Assembly: GCA_037045265.1 (NCBI GenBank)
Contig: JBAOHV010000025.1
Location: 1 to 64,000, forward strand
Length of the DNA stretch: 64,000 bases
Source: JBAOHV01 sp037045265
GTDB taxonomy: Bacteria; Actinomycetota; Acidimicrobiia; Acidimicrobiales; Microtrichaceae
Reading direction: 5' to 3'
Shown: positions 1 through 9,059 of the stretch, piece after piece
How positions within the stretch are numbered: position 1 is the stretch's first letter
Layout of the letters: the number at the start of each line of letters is the position of its first letter
The notes under the pieces: model-generated
What the model saw: only the letters and a program-made list of their open reading frames with translations
Told to the model about the DNA's origin: nothing
Database searches by the model: none
Position numbers and translations under genes: made by a program

Positions 1-382
1 GTCACCTGGGCGTCGGTCCGGATGGTGGCCGCGGGCGAGCGCCTGCTCGACGAGTCGCTGGTGGTCCGTGCCCGTGAGCGGCTCCGTCGCGGTGCCGAAA
101 GAAGACGAGCGTCTCCGTGGCCTCACCCCGCAGGAGCACCGGATCCTCGCCCTCCTGTCCGAGGGGCGCACCAACCGCCAGATCGCCGACGAGATGTACC
201 TGGCCGAGAAGACGGTCAAGAACTACGTCTCAAACCTGTTGGCCAAGATGGGCATGAGTCGCCGCACCGAGGCGGCGGTCTACGCGGCTCACCTCGCCGG
301 AGCGGTCCCGCCACGAGCACTGAGGGTGACCAACGGCTCTGTCGCAGGCCGGCACGGGGTGCCACGATCGCTGCATGGATGA
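1..382 (+). CDS. C-terminal part of a DevR/NarL-type response regulator (frameshifted)
   Basis: The window opens inside this gene. Frame 1 gives the linker (VRMVAAGERLLDE...), and near position 105 the match passes to frame 2, which gives a complete LuxR-type helix-turn-helix at about 130-290 (LTPQEHRILALLSEGRTN, then KTVKNYVSNLLAKMG). The linker and the RTNRQIADEMYLAEKTVKNY pattern resemble DevR/DosR regulators, which bind DNA as dimers after phosphorylation of a receiver domain; that domain lies outside the window. The end overlaps the start of the next gene by a few bases. Family call is firm; assignment to the dormancy regulator itself is inference. Confidence 0.8.
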   Translation, partial: SPGRRSGWWPRASACSTSRWWSVPVSGSVAVPKEDERLRGLTPQEHRILALLSEGRTNRQIADEMYLAEKTVKNYVSNLLAKMGMSRRTEAAVYAAHLAGAVPPRALRVTNGSVAGRHGVPRSLHG

Positions 383-799
383 GATCGATCTGGACTGGTC
401 GGGCCTCGAGATCCTGGGCACCGATGCTTGCCGCACGTTGCTCGCCTCGGTGGGGGTGGGGAGGGTCGGCTTCGTCGAGGCGGGGAGTCCGTGATCCTGC
501 CGGTGAACTACACCGTGGACGGCCACACGGTGGTGTTCCGGACCGGCGGGGGATCGAAGCTGTCCATGGCGCTGATGCAGAGACCGGTCTGCTTCGAGAT
601 CGACGACTGGAACACCATGACCCACACCGGATGGAGCGTCCTGGCCAAGGGTGTGGCAGACGAGGTGCTCGACGAGGACGAGATCGCCACCTTGCGTCGG
701 CTCCCGGTTCAACCGTGGTCCCGCCCTGACCTCCGCGACCACTGGGTCAGGATCATGATCGAGGAGCTCTCAGGGCGTCGGATAACCCAGCCGGGCTGA
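375..799 (+). CDS. Pyridoxamine 5'-phosphate oxidase-family flavin-binding protein (frameshifted)
   Basis: An ATG at 375 starts MDEIDLDWSGLEILGTD, and the frame reads to GRVGFVEAG before hitting a stop; the homologous reading continues in another frame from about 485 (VILPVNYTVDGHTVVFRT) to the stop at 799. The split-barrel features are visible: PVNY, FRTGGGSKL, FEID and the tail RDHWVRI...SGRRI. Such small PPOX-fold proteins bind FMN or F420 and reduce or sequester flavin substrates; many in actinobacteria belong to hypoxia or dormancy regulons, which fits the DevR-like gene just upstream. The substrate cannot be told. Confidence 0.75.
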
Positions 800-846
800 C
801 CCGGTCGACGGGGCTGATCGCAGCCGGCGCTGGGTAGGGTTCGGCC

Positions 847-1794
847 ATGGCCATCGACTCTGCGTCCGACACTGCGTCCGACATCGCCCGCCCGATCGAC
901 TTCGACGCTCGTTACGGCGAGGGCCTGGGCTGGGGACTGTCGCTCGGTGGCGGTGGGATCTGGTTCATCTCATGGCAGGTTGCGTACCTGTTCGAGCTGG
1001 CGTCGGCAGGGATCGATGTCACCGGTGCCGACCGGGTGGTGGGCACCTCGGCCGGTTCCGTCGTGTCGTCGGTGTTGGAGGCGGGCAACCTCTCGCGCCT
1101 GCACACCGAGCTCAAGGTTCTCGCGAAGCTGCCCAAGCTGATCGGCGTGCTGGCCCCGGCGTCGAAGCTGTCGACCAGCCAGGAGACCGCACGCGATCTG
1201 TTCGGCTCCGCGGGTGACGCCGACCCCGAGCGGATCCGCAACATCGGCCATGCGGCGCTTGCCGCGTCGACTCCGTCGGCCGCGACCATGTCACGGAACG
1301 TCGGGCTGATCCTGGGCTCGCGTTCGTGGCCGTCGCCGGCGCTGCACATCACCTGTGTGGACGCGTTCACCGGCGAGCGCTGCGTGGTGACCAGCCGATC
1401 CCGGGTTCCGTTGCCCAGGGCGGTCGCGGCAAGCAGCGCTGTGCCGGGATTGTTCGCCCCCCAGCCCATGGCCGACAGGCGCTGCATGGACGGCGGGGTC
1501 AGTGGCTCGGGGACGCATCTGGACCTGCTCGCCGGGGCCCGCCGAGCCCTGGTGGTCAGCCTCACCGACGGCTCCGACCTGGTCGAACCAATGATGACGG
1601 TCTCGCCAGGAGACATCGAGGCCGAGTTCGCTGCGTTGCGTGGATCCGGCACAGAGCTGATGGTGCGTACTCCCGAGGCGGTCGACCCGGACCGGCTGAT
1701 GGATCCGAGCGCTGTGCCCGAAGCGATCGCCATGGGCCGCCGCCAGGCAGCTGCCGACGTGGACGAGCTGCGCGAGTTCCTCGCCGGGGTCTGA
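847..1794 (+). CDS. Patatin-like phospholipase / acyl hydrolase
   Basis: A 315-residue protein with the complete patatin catalytic set: glycine-rich oxyanion loop GGGG at residues 34-37, nucleophile elbow GTSAG at 66-70 (Ser68) and the DGG box at 215-217 that supplies the catalytic aspartate. The family hydrolyses acyl esters of phospholipids or neutral lipids using a Ser-Asp dyad. No signal peptide is apparent, so it probably acts in the cytoplasm or at the inner membrane face. It stands alone, with 47 bases to the gene before and a convergent lipoprotein gene after. The ATG at 847 is the first in-frame start. Confidence 0.88.
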   Translation: MAIDSASDTASDIARPIDFDARYGEGLGWGLSLGGGGIWFISWQVAYLFELASAGIDVTGADRVVGTSAGSVVSSVLEAGNLSRLHTELKVLAKLPKLIGVLAPASKLSTSQETARDLFGSAGDADPERIRNIGHAALAASTPSAATMSRNVGLILGSRSWPSPALHITCVDAFTGERCVVTSRSRVPLPRAVAASSAVPGLFAPQPMADRRCMDGGVSGSGTHLDLLAGARRALVVSLTDGSDLVEPMMTVSPGDIEAEFAALRGSGTELMVRTPEAVDPDRLMDPSAVPEAIAMGRRQAAADVDELREFLAGV

Positions 1795-1839
1795 ACTCCT
1801 CGCCGGAGCCTGACCAGGTCCCGCCGGATCGGACCCGGA

Positions 1840-2664
1840 TCAGTCCGCGCGGTAGGTCAGGGTGGTGCCGTCCGCGCTGGTCAACTCGAGCGAATCACCC
1901 TGGATCTCGAAGGCAGGAACGCTGTCGAGGACCGACACCACCGTGGTCTCGAGCTCCATTGCCGCTTCGTCGCAGGCCATCTTCGTGGTGCGCAGCGCTC
2001 CGAAGTGCAGGGTGTCGTCACCGTCGGCGGAGATCGACGTGCCGACTCCGGCTCCACCGGTGTTGCAACCGGTGGTGAGCTCGGCCATTCCGTCCTCGCC
2101 GATGAAGATCGTCGGAGCATTCACACCGACGGGCACCGAGGAGACGGTTTCGCCGTCTGTGACGGATTCGAGTGTCCAGCGGGTCCCGACGAGGGGGCTG
2201 TCCTCAGCACCGTCGGAGGTCAGGTCGATCGTGACGTCGCCGCTGGTGAGCTGGAGCTCGCTGCCGTCCAACGTGTAATCGGGTCCGGCGTCCAGGAACT
2301 CCTGGAGCCAGCCGTCCTGTTCCTCGAGGGCCTGCTCGCAGGCCATCATCGTGCTGAACCCCTCGCCGACCACGCGCAGGCGACCGTCCGACACCGTGTA
2401 GCCGGACCCCGAGGTGTTGCAGCCGGCGTTGCGGGAGAAGGTGGGGCCCTCGAAACGCAACGTGATGTGGGTGCCGTCGACCAGATCACGGCCGGTGACG
2501 TCGGTGGACACGAAGGTCCGGCCGTCGAGCTCGGCGGAGGCGGCACCACCGGTGGAGGTACCGCCCCCTGGCCCAGAGAGCACGTCGGCGTCGTCGCTGC
2601 AGGCGGTCACGAGCACTCCCAACAGTGCGAACGTTCCTAGGGCGGTGAGGAGGCGGCGGGTCAT
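1840..2664 (-). CDS. Lipoprotein with two META (HslJ-like) domains
   Basis: The 274-residue product begins with a lipoprotein signal (MTRRLLTALG..., lipobox LVTAC with the lipidated Cys22). Two META domains follow at about 46-145 and 158-270; each has the family's GCN turn (GCNTSGSG; GCNTGGAG) and a downstream MAC motif (MMAC, KMAC). META domains are found in HslJ-type heat-shock and novobiocin-resistance proteins and in secreted proteins of unknown activity. The protein is probably anchored on the outer face of the membrane. Its stop converges on the patatin gene; 11 bases separate its start from the next minus-strand gene. Confidence 0.85.
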   Translation of the reverse strand: MTRRLLTALGTFALLGVLVTACSDDADVLSGPGGGTSTGGAASAELDGRTFVSTDVTGRDLVDGTHITLRFEGPTFSRNAGCNTSGSGYTVSDGRLRVVGEGFSTMMACEQALEEQDGWLQEFLDAGPDYTLDGSELQLTSGDVTIDLTSDGAEDSPLVGTRWTLESVTDGETVSSVPVGVNAPTIFIGEDGMAELTTGCNTGGAGVGTSISADGDDTLHFGALRTTKMACDEAAMELETTVVSVLDSVPAFEIQGDSLELTSADGTTLTYRAD

Positions 2665-2675
2665 CGGAGCGAGGT

Positions 2676-3072
2676 TCAGGCGAGCAGCTTGGACTTCTGC
2701 GAGTCGAACTCCTGGGCGGAGATGACGCCCTTGTCGCGTAGGTCGGCGAGCTTCTCGAGCTGGGTGGCGACGTCGGCGCTACCTGCGGTCTGGCGTACGT
2801 AGGAGTCGAAGGCCTTCTGCTGGGCTGCCGCGTCTGCGACATGGCGTTCGTTCATCTTGCCGCCACGGGCGATCAGGTAGACGAACACACCCGAGGTAGG
2901 GGAGGAAGATCACGAACAGGAACCAGAGCGCCTTGGCGAAGCCGCCCATGTCATGGCTGCGGAAGATGTCGACGACGACCATGACGGCGATCCAGATCCA
3001 CAGGATGAACAGGAAGAAGCTAGAGCATCGACAGGAAGACACAGGGTAGTTGGTCTCAGCAGCGAACAGCAC
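2676..3072 (-). CDS. PLDc_N/SHOCT-type small membrane protein (frameshifted)
   Basis: The N-terminal part (from the ATG at 3072) has two membrane helices (FFLFILWIWIAVMVVV and ALWFLFVIFLPYLG); near 2892 the match changes frame to VYLIARGGKMNER and a C-terminal SHOCT domain (LEKLADLRDKGVISAQEFDSQKSKLL). SHOCT domains are short helical hairpins, often at the end of membrane or oligomerising proteins. Residues 10-18 (VSSCRCSSF) look unlike the family and may hide a further pair of compensating indels. The function of the family is unknown. Confidence 0.75.
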
Positions 3073-3228
3073 AGCAGTCTCCTGTTGGAATCGGATGCGG
3101 CGACCCTACACCGACCTGTATGGGCCGAAACCGCATGCCCTCGAGGTCGGTCAGGAGCTCGCCCGATACCCTCTGGACAACTTCCACCGTCGCCGCCGCA
3201 CGCGGCCACGAGCCCGCGGGGTCCTGCG

Positions 3229-4431
3229 ATGACGATCACCGACGCGACGTACCCGGTGCAGTTGTGCTTCACGGCCGGCTCGCAGGCCATCGAGGACCCC
3301 GATCATCCGGGGCTGCGACGTGCGGGTCCCAGGGTCTCGGCGCCGTACGTCGGCGAGGGATTGGAGACCCACCTCTGCCCGACGATCGACATGAGCGTCG
3401 AGGGTTCGGTGCAACCCGACCTGGCCGGTTTCGGGTTCGACACGGTCGACCTGTCGGGGCTCGGTGAGCTGCAGGCGGTGTGCGCCGAGATCCGAGCGGC
3501 GGGGCGTGTCACCGCGGAGCAGGCGGCAGTGGTGCACGCCCGGCTCGACGGGGCGGTCCTGGCGACGGCGAGCGGTGGGTCCCTGCGCGTGCAGCACCTC
3601 TCCGACGAGGGCTTCATCATGCGCAAGGCCGGGCCCGAACGGCATGTCGCGTCGTGGGTCCGCGGTCGATCGGGCATGAACGACCACGGCGGCGCCACCT
3701 CGGTGCACGCCGACCAGGACGTGTACGGCACGCCGCTGACCCAGATCATGGACGGGCGGGCCCCGTCGCTGTTCCGCCACGACTCACCCGACGGCGCACA
3801 ACCACGACGCTCGGCCTGATGCTGGTCAACCTGTGGATCCCGCTGCAGCAGATCACCCAGCCGCTGGTGCTGGCCGACGGGCGCAGCATCGATCGCCGCC
3901 GCCACCAGCTCCGCTACGGCCTGCGCCACCGACGCGTTCCTCGAACGCGACGACGACCATGGTCGATCAACGACATCTGGACGTTCCTGCACGACGCCGG
4001 CGCAGCGCTGGTACCTGCGCTCCGAGATGGACCACCGCAGCGCCTACGTGTTCAACACGTTGAGCACGCCGCACGGCTGCGGCGCGCTGCCCGGCGAGGA
4101 CGTGGCGGAGTGGTGCTACCGGGTGCTCGAGCGCTCCGAGGCGGCGGTCGGCGCCGGCGACGTCGACGTACTCCTCGCAACGATCGGGTCGGGTGGGGCC
4201 ATCGACCTTCCGGTGTCGACCACACCGGCCCTGCGTGACGCGTACGGTGCCATGGTCGCCCTGCTCGACGAGGCGCGCGCGGATCCCGAGCGGATCTGCG
4301 GTGAGCGCCATGCGGAGTGGACGGCGACGTCGCGCGGGGCTCGCCGACGGGTCGTGCGGATGTCGTTGGAGATGCGGATGGTGGTCTCGGTCGAGGGTGA
4401 GGGTCACGTACCTCGACCGCATGCTCGCTGA
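3229..4431 (+). CDS. CmcJ/NvfI-family oxygenase-like protein (multiple frameshifts)
   Basis: Reading from ATG 3229 (MTITDATYPV) the protein has VHADQDVYG and LFRHDSPDG. The family pattern then continues in other frames: LVNLWIPLQQITQPLVLADG (about 3828-3890), ATDAFLERDDDHG (about 3920-3960), NDIWTFLHDAG (about 3970-4003) and HRSAYVFNTLSTPHG to the stop at 4431. The order of these blocks matches the CmcJ/NvfI (CTB9/asaB) family, iron-dependent hydroxylases and demethylases of secondary metabolism. At least three frame changes fall between 3800 and 4030, so this is either a decayed gene or the worst-sequenced one here. The 3' end is uncertain. Confidence 0.55.
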
Positions 4432-4460
4432 GCAGCCGAACTGCGATGTGGCCCGCCCAC

Positions 4461-4724
4461 TCACGCCAATCGCAGCACCACGTTGAGCAGCACCGTCGCC
4501 ACGACAGAGGCCAGGAGCATCGCCTTCCACGGCGCGATCACCTGCACCCGGGGCTCGTCGACAGCACCGGTGGTGCCGCTCGCCGGGGGAGAGACCTGAC
4601 GTCGGGCCCAGTAATCGACACGCCGTGCGCTGCGCTCAGTCCCGCCCGGCCACAATCGGATCGCCACGTTCAACAGGATGGTCAGCACCACCGAGGCGAT
4701 GAGCGAGACCCAGAGCCACTGCAC
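4461..4724 (-). CDS. Small two-helix membrane protein
   Basis: An 87-residue protein with one hydrophobic segment at each end: LWVSLIASVVLTILLNVAIRL near the N-terminus and MLLASVVATVLLNVVLRL at the C-terminus, separated by a charged loop. The two segments resemble each other (ASVV.T.LLNV..RL), suggesting an internal duplication. No known family is recognised. It is convergent with the preceding oxygenase gene and lies 144 bases from tRNA-Leu on the same strand. Confidence 0.6.
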   Translation of the reverse strand: MQWLWVSLIASVVLTILLNVAIRLWPGGTERSARRVDYWARRQVSPPASGTTGAVDEPRVQVIAPWKAMLLASVVATVLLNVVLRLA

Positions 4725-4868
4725 CCCACCAGCCTGGACCCGATTCGTCGCGACGCGGCGCGCGTCGATGCACCCGCGGCAACTCGACGGTTCGGCGATG
4801 GAGCTCCGGGAACCAAGAAACCCGGACCGTGAGGGTCCGGGTGTCCGGGATGTCTAGCGACATCAAAA

Positions 4869-4956
<88 letters not shown>

Positions 4957-5043
4957 GAGTGGAGTGCGCATGGTAGCGCCGTTGGCGGACGGATCCCAAG
5001 TGCGATCACAGAACCGTCACCCGGGATCACTACTGTGGTGCCG

Positions 5044-5703
5044 ATGGGCATCAAGGGCTTCGAGGGTCGCCTCGAAAGGGCGGTCGAAGGCACGTTCTCT
5101 CGTCTGTTCCGCAGTGGGCTCAGCCCGGTCGAGTTCGGTCGCAAGCTCGTGCGTGAGATGGACGCCAACCGGACAGTCGGCGTCGACGGACGCACGTTGG
5201 TGCCCAACTCGTTCACGTTCAGGATCTCCGTCGCCGATGACGAGCAGCTGTCGGATCTGTTGGGCACGCTCCGGCGCGAGCTCGCCGATGCCGCCCGCGA
5301 GCACGCCCGCGACGAGCGCTACGGGTTCGTAGGGCCGATCGATGTGCAGGTCGTGCTCGACGAGACGTTGCGTGGTGGGGTGCTGGCACTCGACGCCCGC
5401 TTCGCCGAAGGCGAAGGAGGAATGCCACCCGGAGCGCTGCTGCTGCCCACGGGCGACAGAGTCCCGCTGGGTGAGTACGTCGTGTCGGTGGGGCGTGCGA
5501 GCGACTGCACCATCGTCCTGGCCGACCCCAACGTGAGCCGCCGACACGCCGAGATCCGCCCGTCGGGCGACGGATTCGTCGTAGTGGACCTGGGCTCGAC
5601 CAACGGCACAAAGGTGAACGATGCCCGGGTGGGGGAGCACCAGCTGCGAGAGGGCGACGAGGTCCGCTTCGGCAACACCGTGATGCACTTCCAGGCGTCG
5701 TAG
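5044..5703 (+). CDS. fhaA: FhaA, FHA-domain protein
   Basis: About 220 residues. The N-terminal DUF3662 region (MGIKGFEGRLERAVEGTFSRLF) is diagnostic for actinobacterial FhaA. A C-terminal FHA domain spans about 140-220, with VGRASDCTIVL, SRRHAEI and LGSTNGT, the phosphothreonine-binding loops. In mycobacteria FhaA is a PknB substrate that regulates peptidoglycan synthesis and binds the phosphorylated pseudokinase domain of MviN. I chose ATG 5044, which fits the family N-terminus; GTGs at 5035 and 5038 are in frame. It is shorter than mycobacterial FhaA because the long low-complexity middle is absent. First gene of the cluster. Confidence 0.92.
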   Translation: MGIKGFEGRLERAVEGTFSRLFRSGLSPVEFGRKLVREMDANRTVGVDGRTLVPNSFTFRISVADDEQLSDLLGTLRRELADAAREHARDERYGFVGPIDVQVVLDETLRGGVLALDARFAEGEGGMPPGALLLPTGDRVPLGEYVVSVGRASDCTIVLADPNVSRRHAEIRPSGDGFVVVDLGSTNGTKVNDARVGEHQLREGDEVRFGNTVMHFQAS

Positions 5704-5714
5704 GCTCGCCCACA

Positions 5715-6209
5715 GTGTCCGAGCAGCTGCTCACCGTCCTCAAGCTGTGCCTGCTGGCGCTCCTGTACCTGTTCTTCCTGCGCGTTCTGCGCGCCGTGTG
5801 GTCCGAGGTGAACCCACCGAAGGTCGTCCCCGCCGGCGTCGATCCGGCGGTGGGTCGGCGCGGCAAGTCCGCCAAGGTGCCCAAAGCGGCAAAGCCGACC
5901 AAGGCCAGGCGCGGAGTCACCACTCCCACGCGGTTGGTGATCGTCGAACCGGCGGGGCGGGCGGGTGCCGAGTTCGTGCTCGGCCCCGAGCTGACGGTCG
6001 GCCGTGCCGGTGGTTGTTCGATCGTGCTCGACGAGCAGTACGTCTCGCAGGTCCACTGTCGCCTCTTCGTCCGCGACGGGTCGGTCTTCGTCGAGGACCT
6101 GGGTTCAACCAACGGGACCTGGGTCAACGGCACCCGTGCGGTGGGCCAGATGCCCGCGCGTCTGGGTGACCGTGTACAGGTCGGCAACGTGGTCATGGAG
6201 GTCCGGTGA
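5715..6209 (+). CDS. fhaB: FhaB, membrane-anchored FHA-domain protein
   Basis: Starts at GTG 5715, 11 bases after FhaA. One N-terminal membrane helix (LKLCLLALLYLFFLRVL) is followed by a basic Lys/Ala/Pro linker and a C-terminal FHA domain (VGRAGGCSIVL, SQVHCRLF, LGSTNGTWVNG), 164 residues in all. FhaB (FipA in mycobacteria) links Ser/Thr kinase signalling to cell division. Its stop overlaps the GTG start of the phosphatase gene, so translation is likely coupled. Confidence 0.92.
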   Translation: MSEQLLTVLKLCLLALLYLFFLRVLRAVWSEVNPPKVVPAGVDPAVGRRGKSAKVPKAAKPTKARRGVTTPTRLVIVEPAGRAGAEFVLGPELTVGRAGGCSIVLDEQYVSQVHCRLFVRDGSVFVEDLGSTNGTWVNGTRAVGQMPARLGDRVQVGNVVMEVR

Positions 6210-7724
6210 TTCGTCTGAACGCCGGGTCCTCGTCCCTCGTGGGTCAGGTCCGAACGGCGAACGAGGACTCGTTCCTGGTCACCGACGACCTGGTCGCCGT
6301 CGCCGACGGAATGGGTGGACACCGTGCGGGCGAGGTCGCCTCGGCGCTGACCGTCGAGGTCCTGAGCGGCACGGCGGGCCGCCGGTCGCTGGCGGACCTG
6401 GTGCTCGCTGTGCACCTGGCGAACCGCGCGATCAACGAGCGTGCCGCCGAGGACGAGTCGCTGCGTGGCATGGGGACCACGGTCTGCGTCGTCGGTGTGG
6501 TCGACGAGGATGGCGAACACCTTGCTGTGCTCAACGTGGGCGACAGCCGCGTCGTACCTGTTCGCCGGGGGCGAACTCATCCGCCTGACCGAGGACCACT
6601 CGCTGGTCGAGACCCTCGTGCGTGAAGGGCGGATAACGCCCGAAGAGGCCGAGGTGCATCCCCAGCGCAACGTGCTGACCAGGGCACTCGGGGTCGAGGC
6701 CCTGGTGGTGGTCGACGCCTGGCTGCTCGCCCCGTGCGAGGGGGACCGGCTCCTCCTGTGCAGCGACGGCTTGTTCAACGAGTTGTCCGAGGCCGGGATC
6801 GCCGAGATCCTCGGAGAGGGTGACGAGGCCGAGGTGGCCGCACGTCGGTTGGCGGCCGAGGCCGACGCGTCGGGCGGGCGCGACAACATCACGGCGGTCG
6901 TGGTCGACCTGGTCGACGCCGACAGGCCCACCGACGCCCTGGCCGGACGGTTCCGTCGAATCGCCACGCCGACCGTCGACCTGGACGACGCCTACCACGA
7001 CCCCGTCAACGACACCGCGACGGTGCCGTTGGTGCCGATCTCGCCAGCACCACCCCGTGACCCCGACGAAGAGCCGTCGGGCGAGGATGACCCGCCCACC
7101 GACGACGACCCGCTGGAGTCGCCCGACGACACCGAGGGGGGCGAGGAGCCGCTCGCGTCGGGAGATGTCGACCTGGGAGAGCTCGATGACGCGCTGGACC
7201 GCGCTGCCGCCGGTGCCGACAGCGACGCTGCTGGAAGGCCGGAGGGCGACGGCGATGGCGGTGCTGCAGGTCGGTCCCCTCGCCAAGGGATCACCTGGCG
7301 GACCCCGGTGTTCATCGTCGTGATCCTGTTGCTGATCGCTGGAGCGTTCGGGATCGTCGCGCTCATGGCTGGCCGTGGTTGGTTCGTCGGACCCGACGGT
7401 GCCACGGTCGCCATCTACCGGGGAACACCCAGCGGGTTCCTCTGGATCCAACCCGAGGTGGAGCAGGGCTCCGACGTCGAGCTGTCAGATCTGACCGACC
7501 GCGACCGCGCCGACGTCGAGGAGCGGCGGCGGACCTTCAGCGAGCTCGACGGTGCGCAGCGGTACGTGGCGAACCTCGAAGCGCGAACCACTACGACCAC
7601 GACGACCACTACGACCACGACGACCACGACGACGGTGCCGCCGCCGGTCGAGACCGTGCCCCCGGCACCGGACCCGCTGGCACCGGTGGCCCCCGACGTT
7701 CCGGCCGCCCAACCCCCGGCGTGA
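6206..7724 (+). CDS. pstP: PstP, PP2C-type Ser/Thr protein phosphatase (frameshifted)
   Basis: From GTG 6206 the cytoplasmic PP2C domain shows ANEDSF, VADGMGGHRAGEVAS (metal-binding Asp), GMGTT and NVGDSR. Near 6550 the match changes frame to SYLFAGGELIRLTEDH, CSDGLFNELS and ASGGRDNITAVVV. An acidic Pro/Asp linker, a single membrane helix (FIVVILLLIAGAFGIVALMAG, about 7313-7372) and an extracellular part ending in a 16-threonine run and Pro-rich tail follow. The enzyme removes phosphate from PknB and its targets. A true disruption in this gene would be surprising, so an indel error is the likelier explanation. Confidence 0.9.
7587..7634 (+). repeat. Threonine-codon microsatellite at the PstP C-terminus
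   Basis: Sixteen successive Thr codons, almost all ACC or ACG, form a short-period repeat. It encodes an extracellular poly-Thr segment. Similar Thr-rich tails end PknB and the two following PASTA proteins. Confidence 0.85.
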
Positions 7725-9059
7725 CAGCGACCAGCATCACCGCAGCGGCGTCACCGGCCGCCCTCGGCCGTCGTCGCCGCAGGACCGAGCTCGGACTTCT
7801 CATCCTGGTCGTGCTCATCACGTGTGGTACCTACGCACTGGCGAGCCTCGGTCGCAGCGCGTCGCTCCCGGCCGACATCGTTCCCTTCCTCGGGGTTCTC
7901 CTCGCCCTGCTCGTCGGCGCACACATCGCGACCCGTTACCTGGCACCGCTGGCCGATCCGCTGTTCCTGCCACTGGCGGCGCTTCTCAACGGCATCGGCT
8001 ACGTCTTCATAGCGCGGATCGACGACGAGCTGGCGGGGCTCCAGGCGTCGTGGACCGCGGTCGGGATCGTCGGCTACGTGCTGACCCTGGCGGTCGTCCG
8101 TGACGTGAAGGTGCTCCAGCGCTACCGGTACACGTTCGGCCTGTTGGGCATGGTGCTCCTGGTGCTCCCGCTCGTGCCCGGAATCGGACAGGAGATCAAC
8201 GGCTCGCGGATCTGGGTGTCGATCGGGCCGGTCAACTTCCAGCCCGGCGAGTTCGCCAAGTTGTGCCTGGCGGTCTTCTTCGCCGGCTACCTGAACGAGC
8301 GCCGCGAGCTGCTCGGCGTGGCGACGTTCCGGATCGGTCGGATCAACACACCCGATCCCAAGCACTTCGCGCCGATCCTCCTGGCGGTCGGCGTGTCGCT
8401 CATCGTGGTGGTGTTCGAACGCGACCTGGGTTCCGCGCTGCTGTTCTTCGTGCTCTTCATGGTGATGCTCTACGTGGCCACAGGCCGCGCCAGCTACGTC
8501 CTGGTAGGTGCCGCGCTGTTCTCGGTCAGCTCATGGCTCGCCTGGACCAGGTTCTCCCACGTCCAGGCCCGCGCTGTCGATCTGGCTGGATCCGTGGAAC
8601 GACCCCAACGGTGCCGGCTACCAGGTCATCCAGGCGGCGTACGCGTTGGCCTGGGGCGGGGTCGCCGGCACCGGTCCGGGGCTCGGGATCGCCGGGCGTA
8701 TCCCTGCCGATGAGTCCGACTTCATCTTCGCCGTGATCGGCGAGGAGCTGGGGTTGCTGGGGGCGACGGCGGTGCTCTGCGCCTTCCTGCTGCTCGCCGG
8801 CTCCGGCCTGCGACTCGCCCGCGCGGCGGGTGACGGGTTCTCGTCGCTGCTGGCCGTCGGGCTGACGGCGCTCATCGCCTTTCAGGCGTTCATCATCATC
8901 GGCGGTGTCATCCGCCTGCTGCCGTTGACAGGTGTGACCCTGCCGTTCGTCTCGTACGGCGGTTCGTCGCTCGTGGCCAACTACGTGCTGCTCGCGGTGC
9001 TGGTCCGGATCTCGGACCAGTCCGGGCGTCGCACACCCGTCCCGGTGGTGGCCCGGTGA
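7721..9059 (+). CDS. rodA: RodA/FtsW-family peptidoglycan glycosyltransferase (frameshifted)
   Basis: GTG 7721 overlaps the pstP stop. The protein is a SEDS polytopic membrane enzyme with about ten helices; diagnostic blocks are NGSRIWVSIGPVNFQPGEFAK, FERDLGSALLFF and, after a frame change near 8575, WLDPWNDPNGAGYQVIQA, FIFAVIGEELG and LTGVTLPFVSYGGSSL. It polymerises lipid II into glycan strands with the class B PBP encoded next. Being essential in relatives, it is unlikely to be truly broken. Confidence 0.92.

Noticed and set aside
5219..6967. A 582-codon minus-strand frame opposite fhaA, fhaB and pstP
   Set aside because: It is Arg/Ser/Pro-rich and wholly antisense to three well-identified genes.
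7415..7640. CRISPR-like short repeat in the ACC/ACG tract
   Set aside because: The unit is three bases, in frame with pstP, and encodes a poly-Thr tail; there are no spacers.
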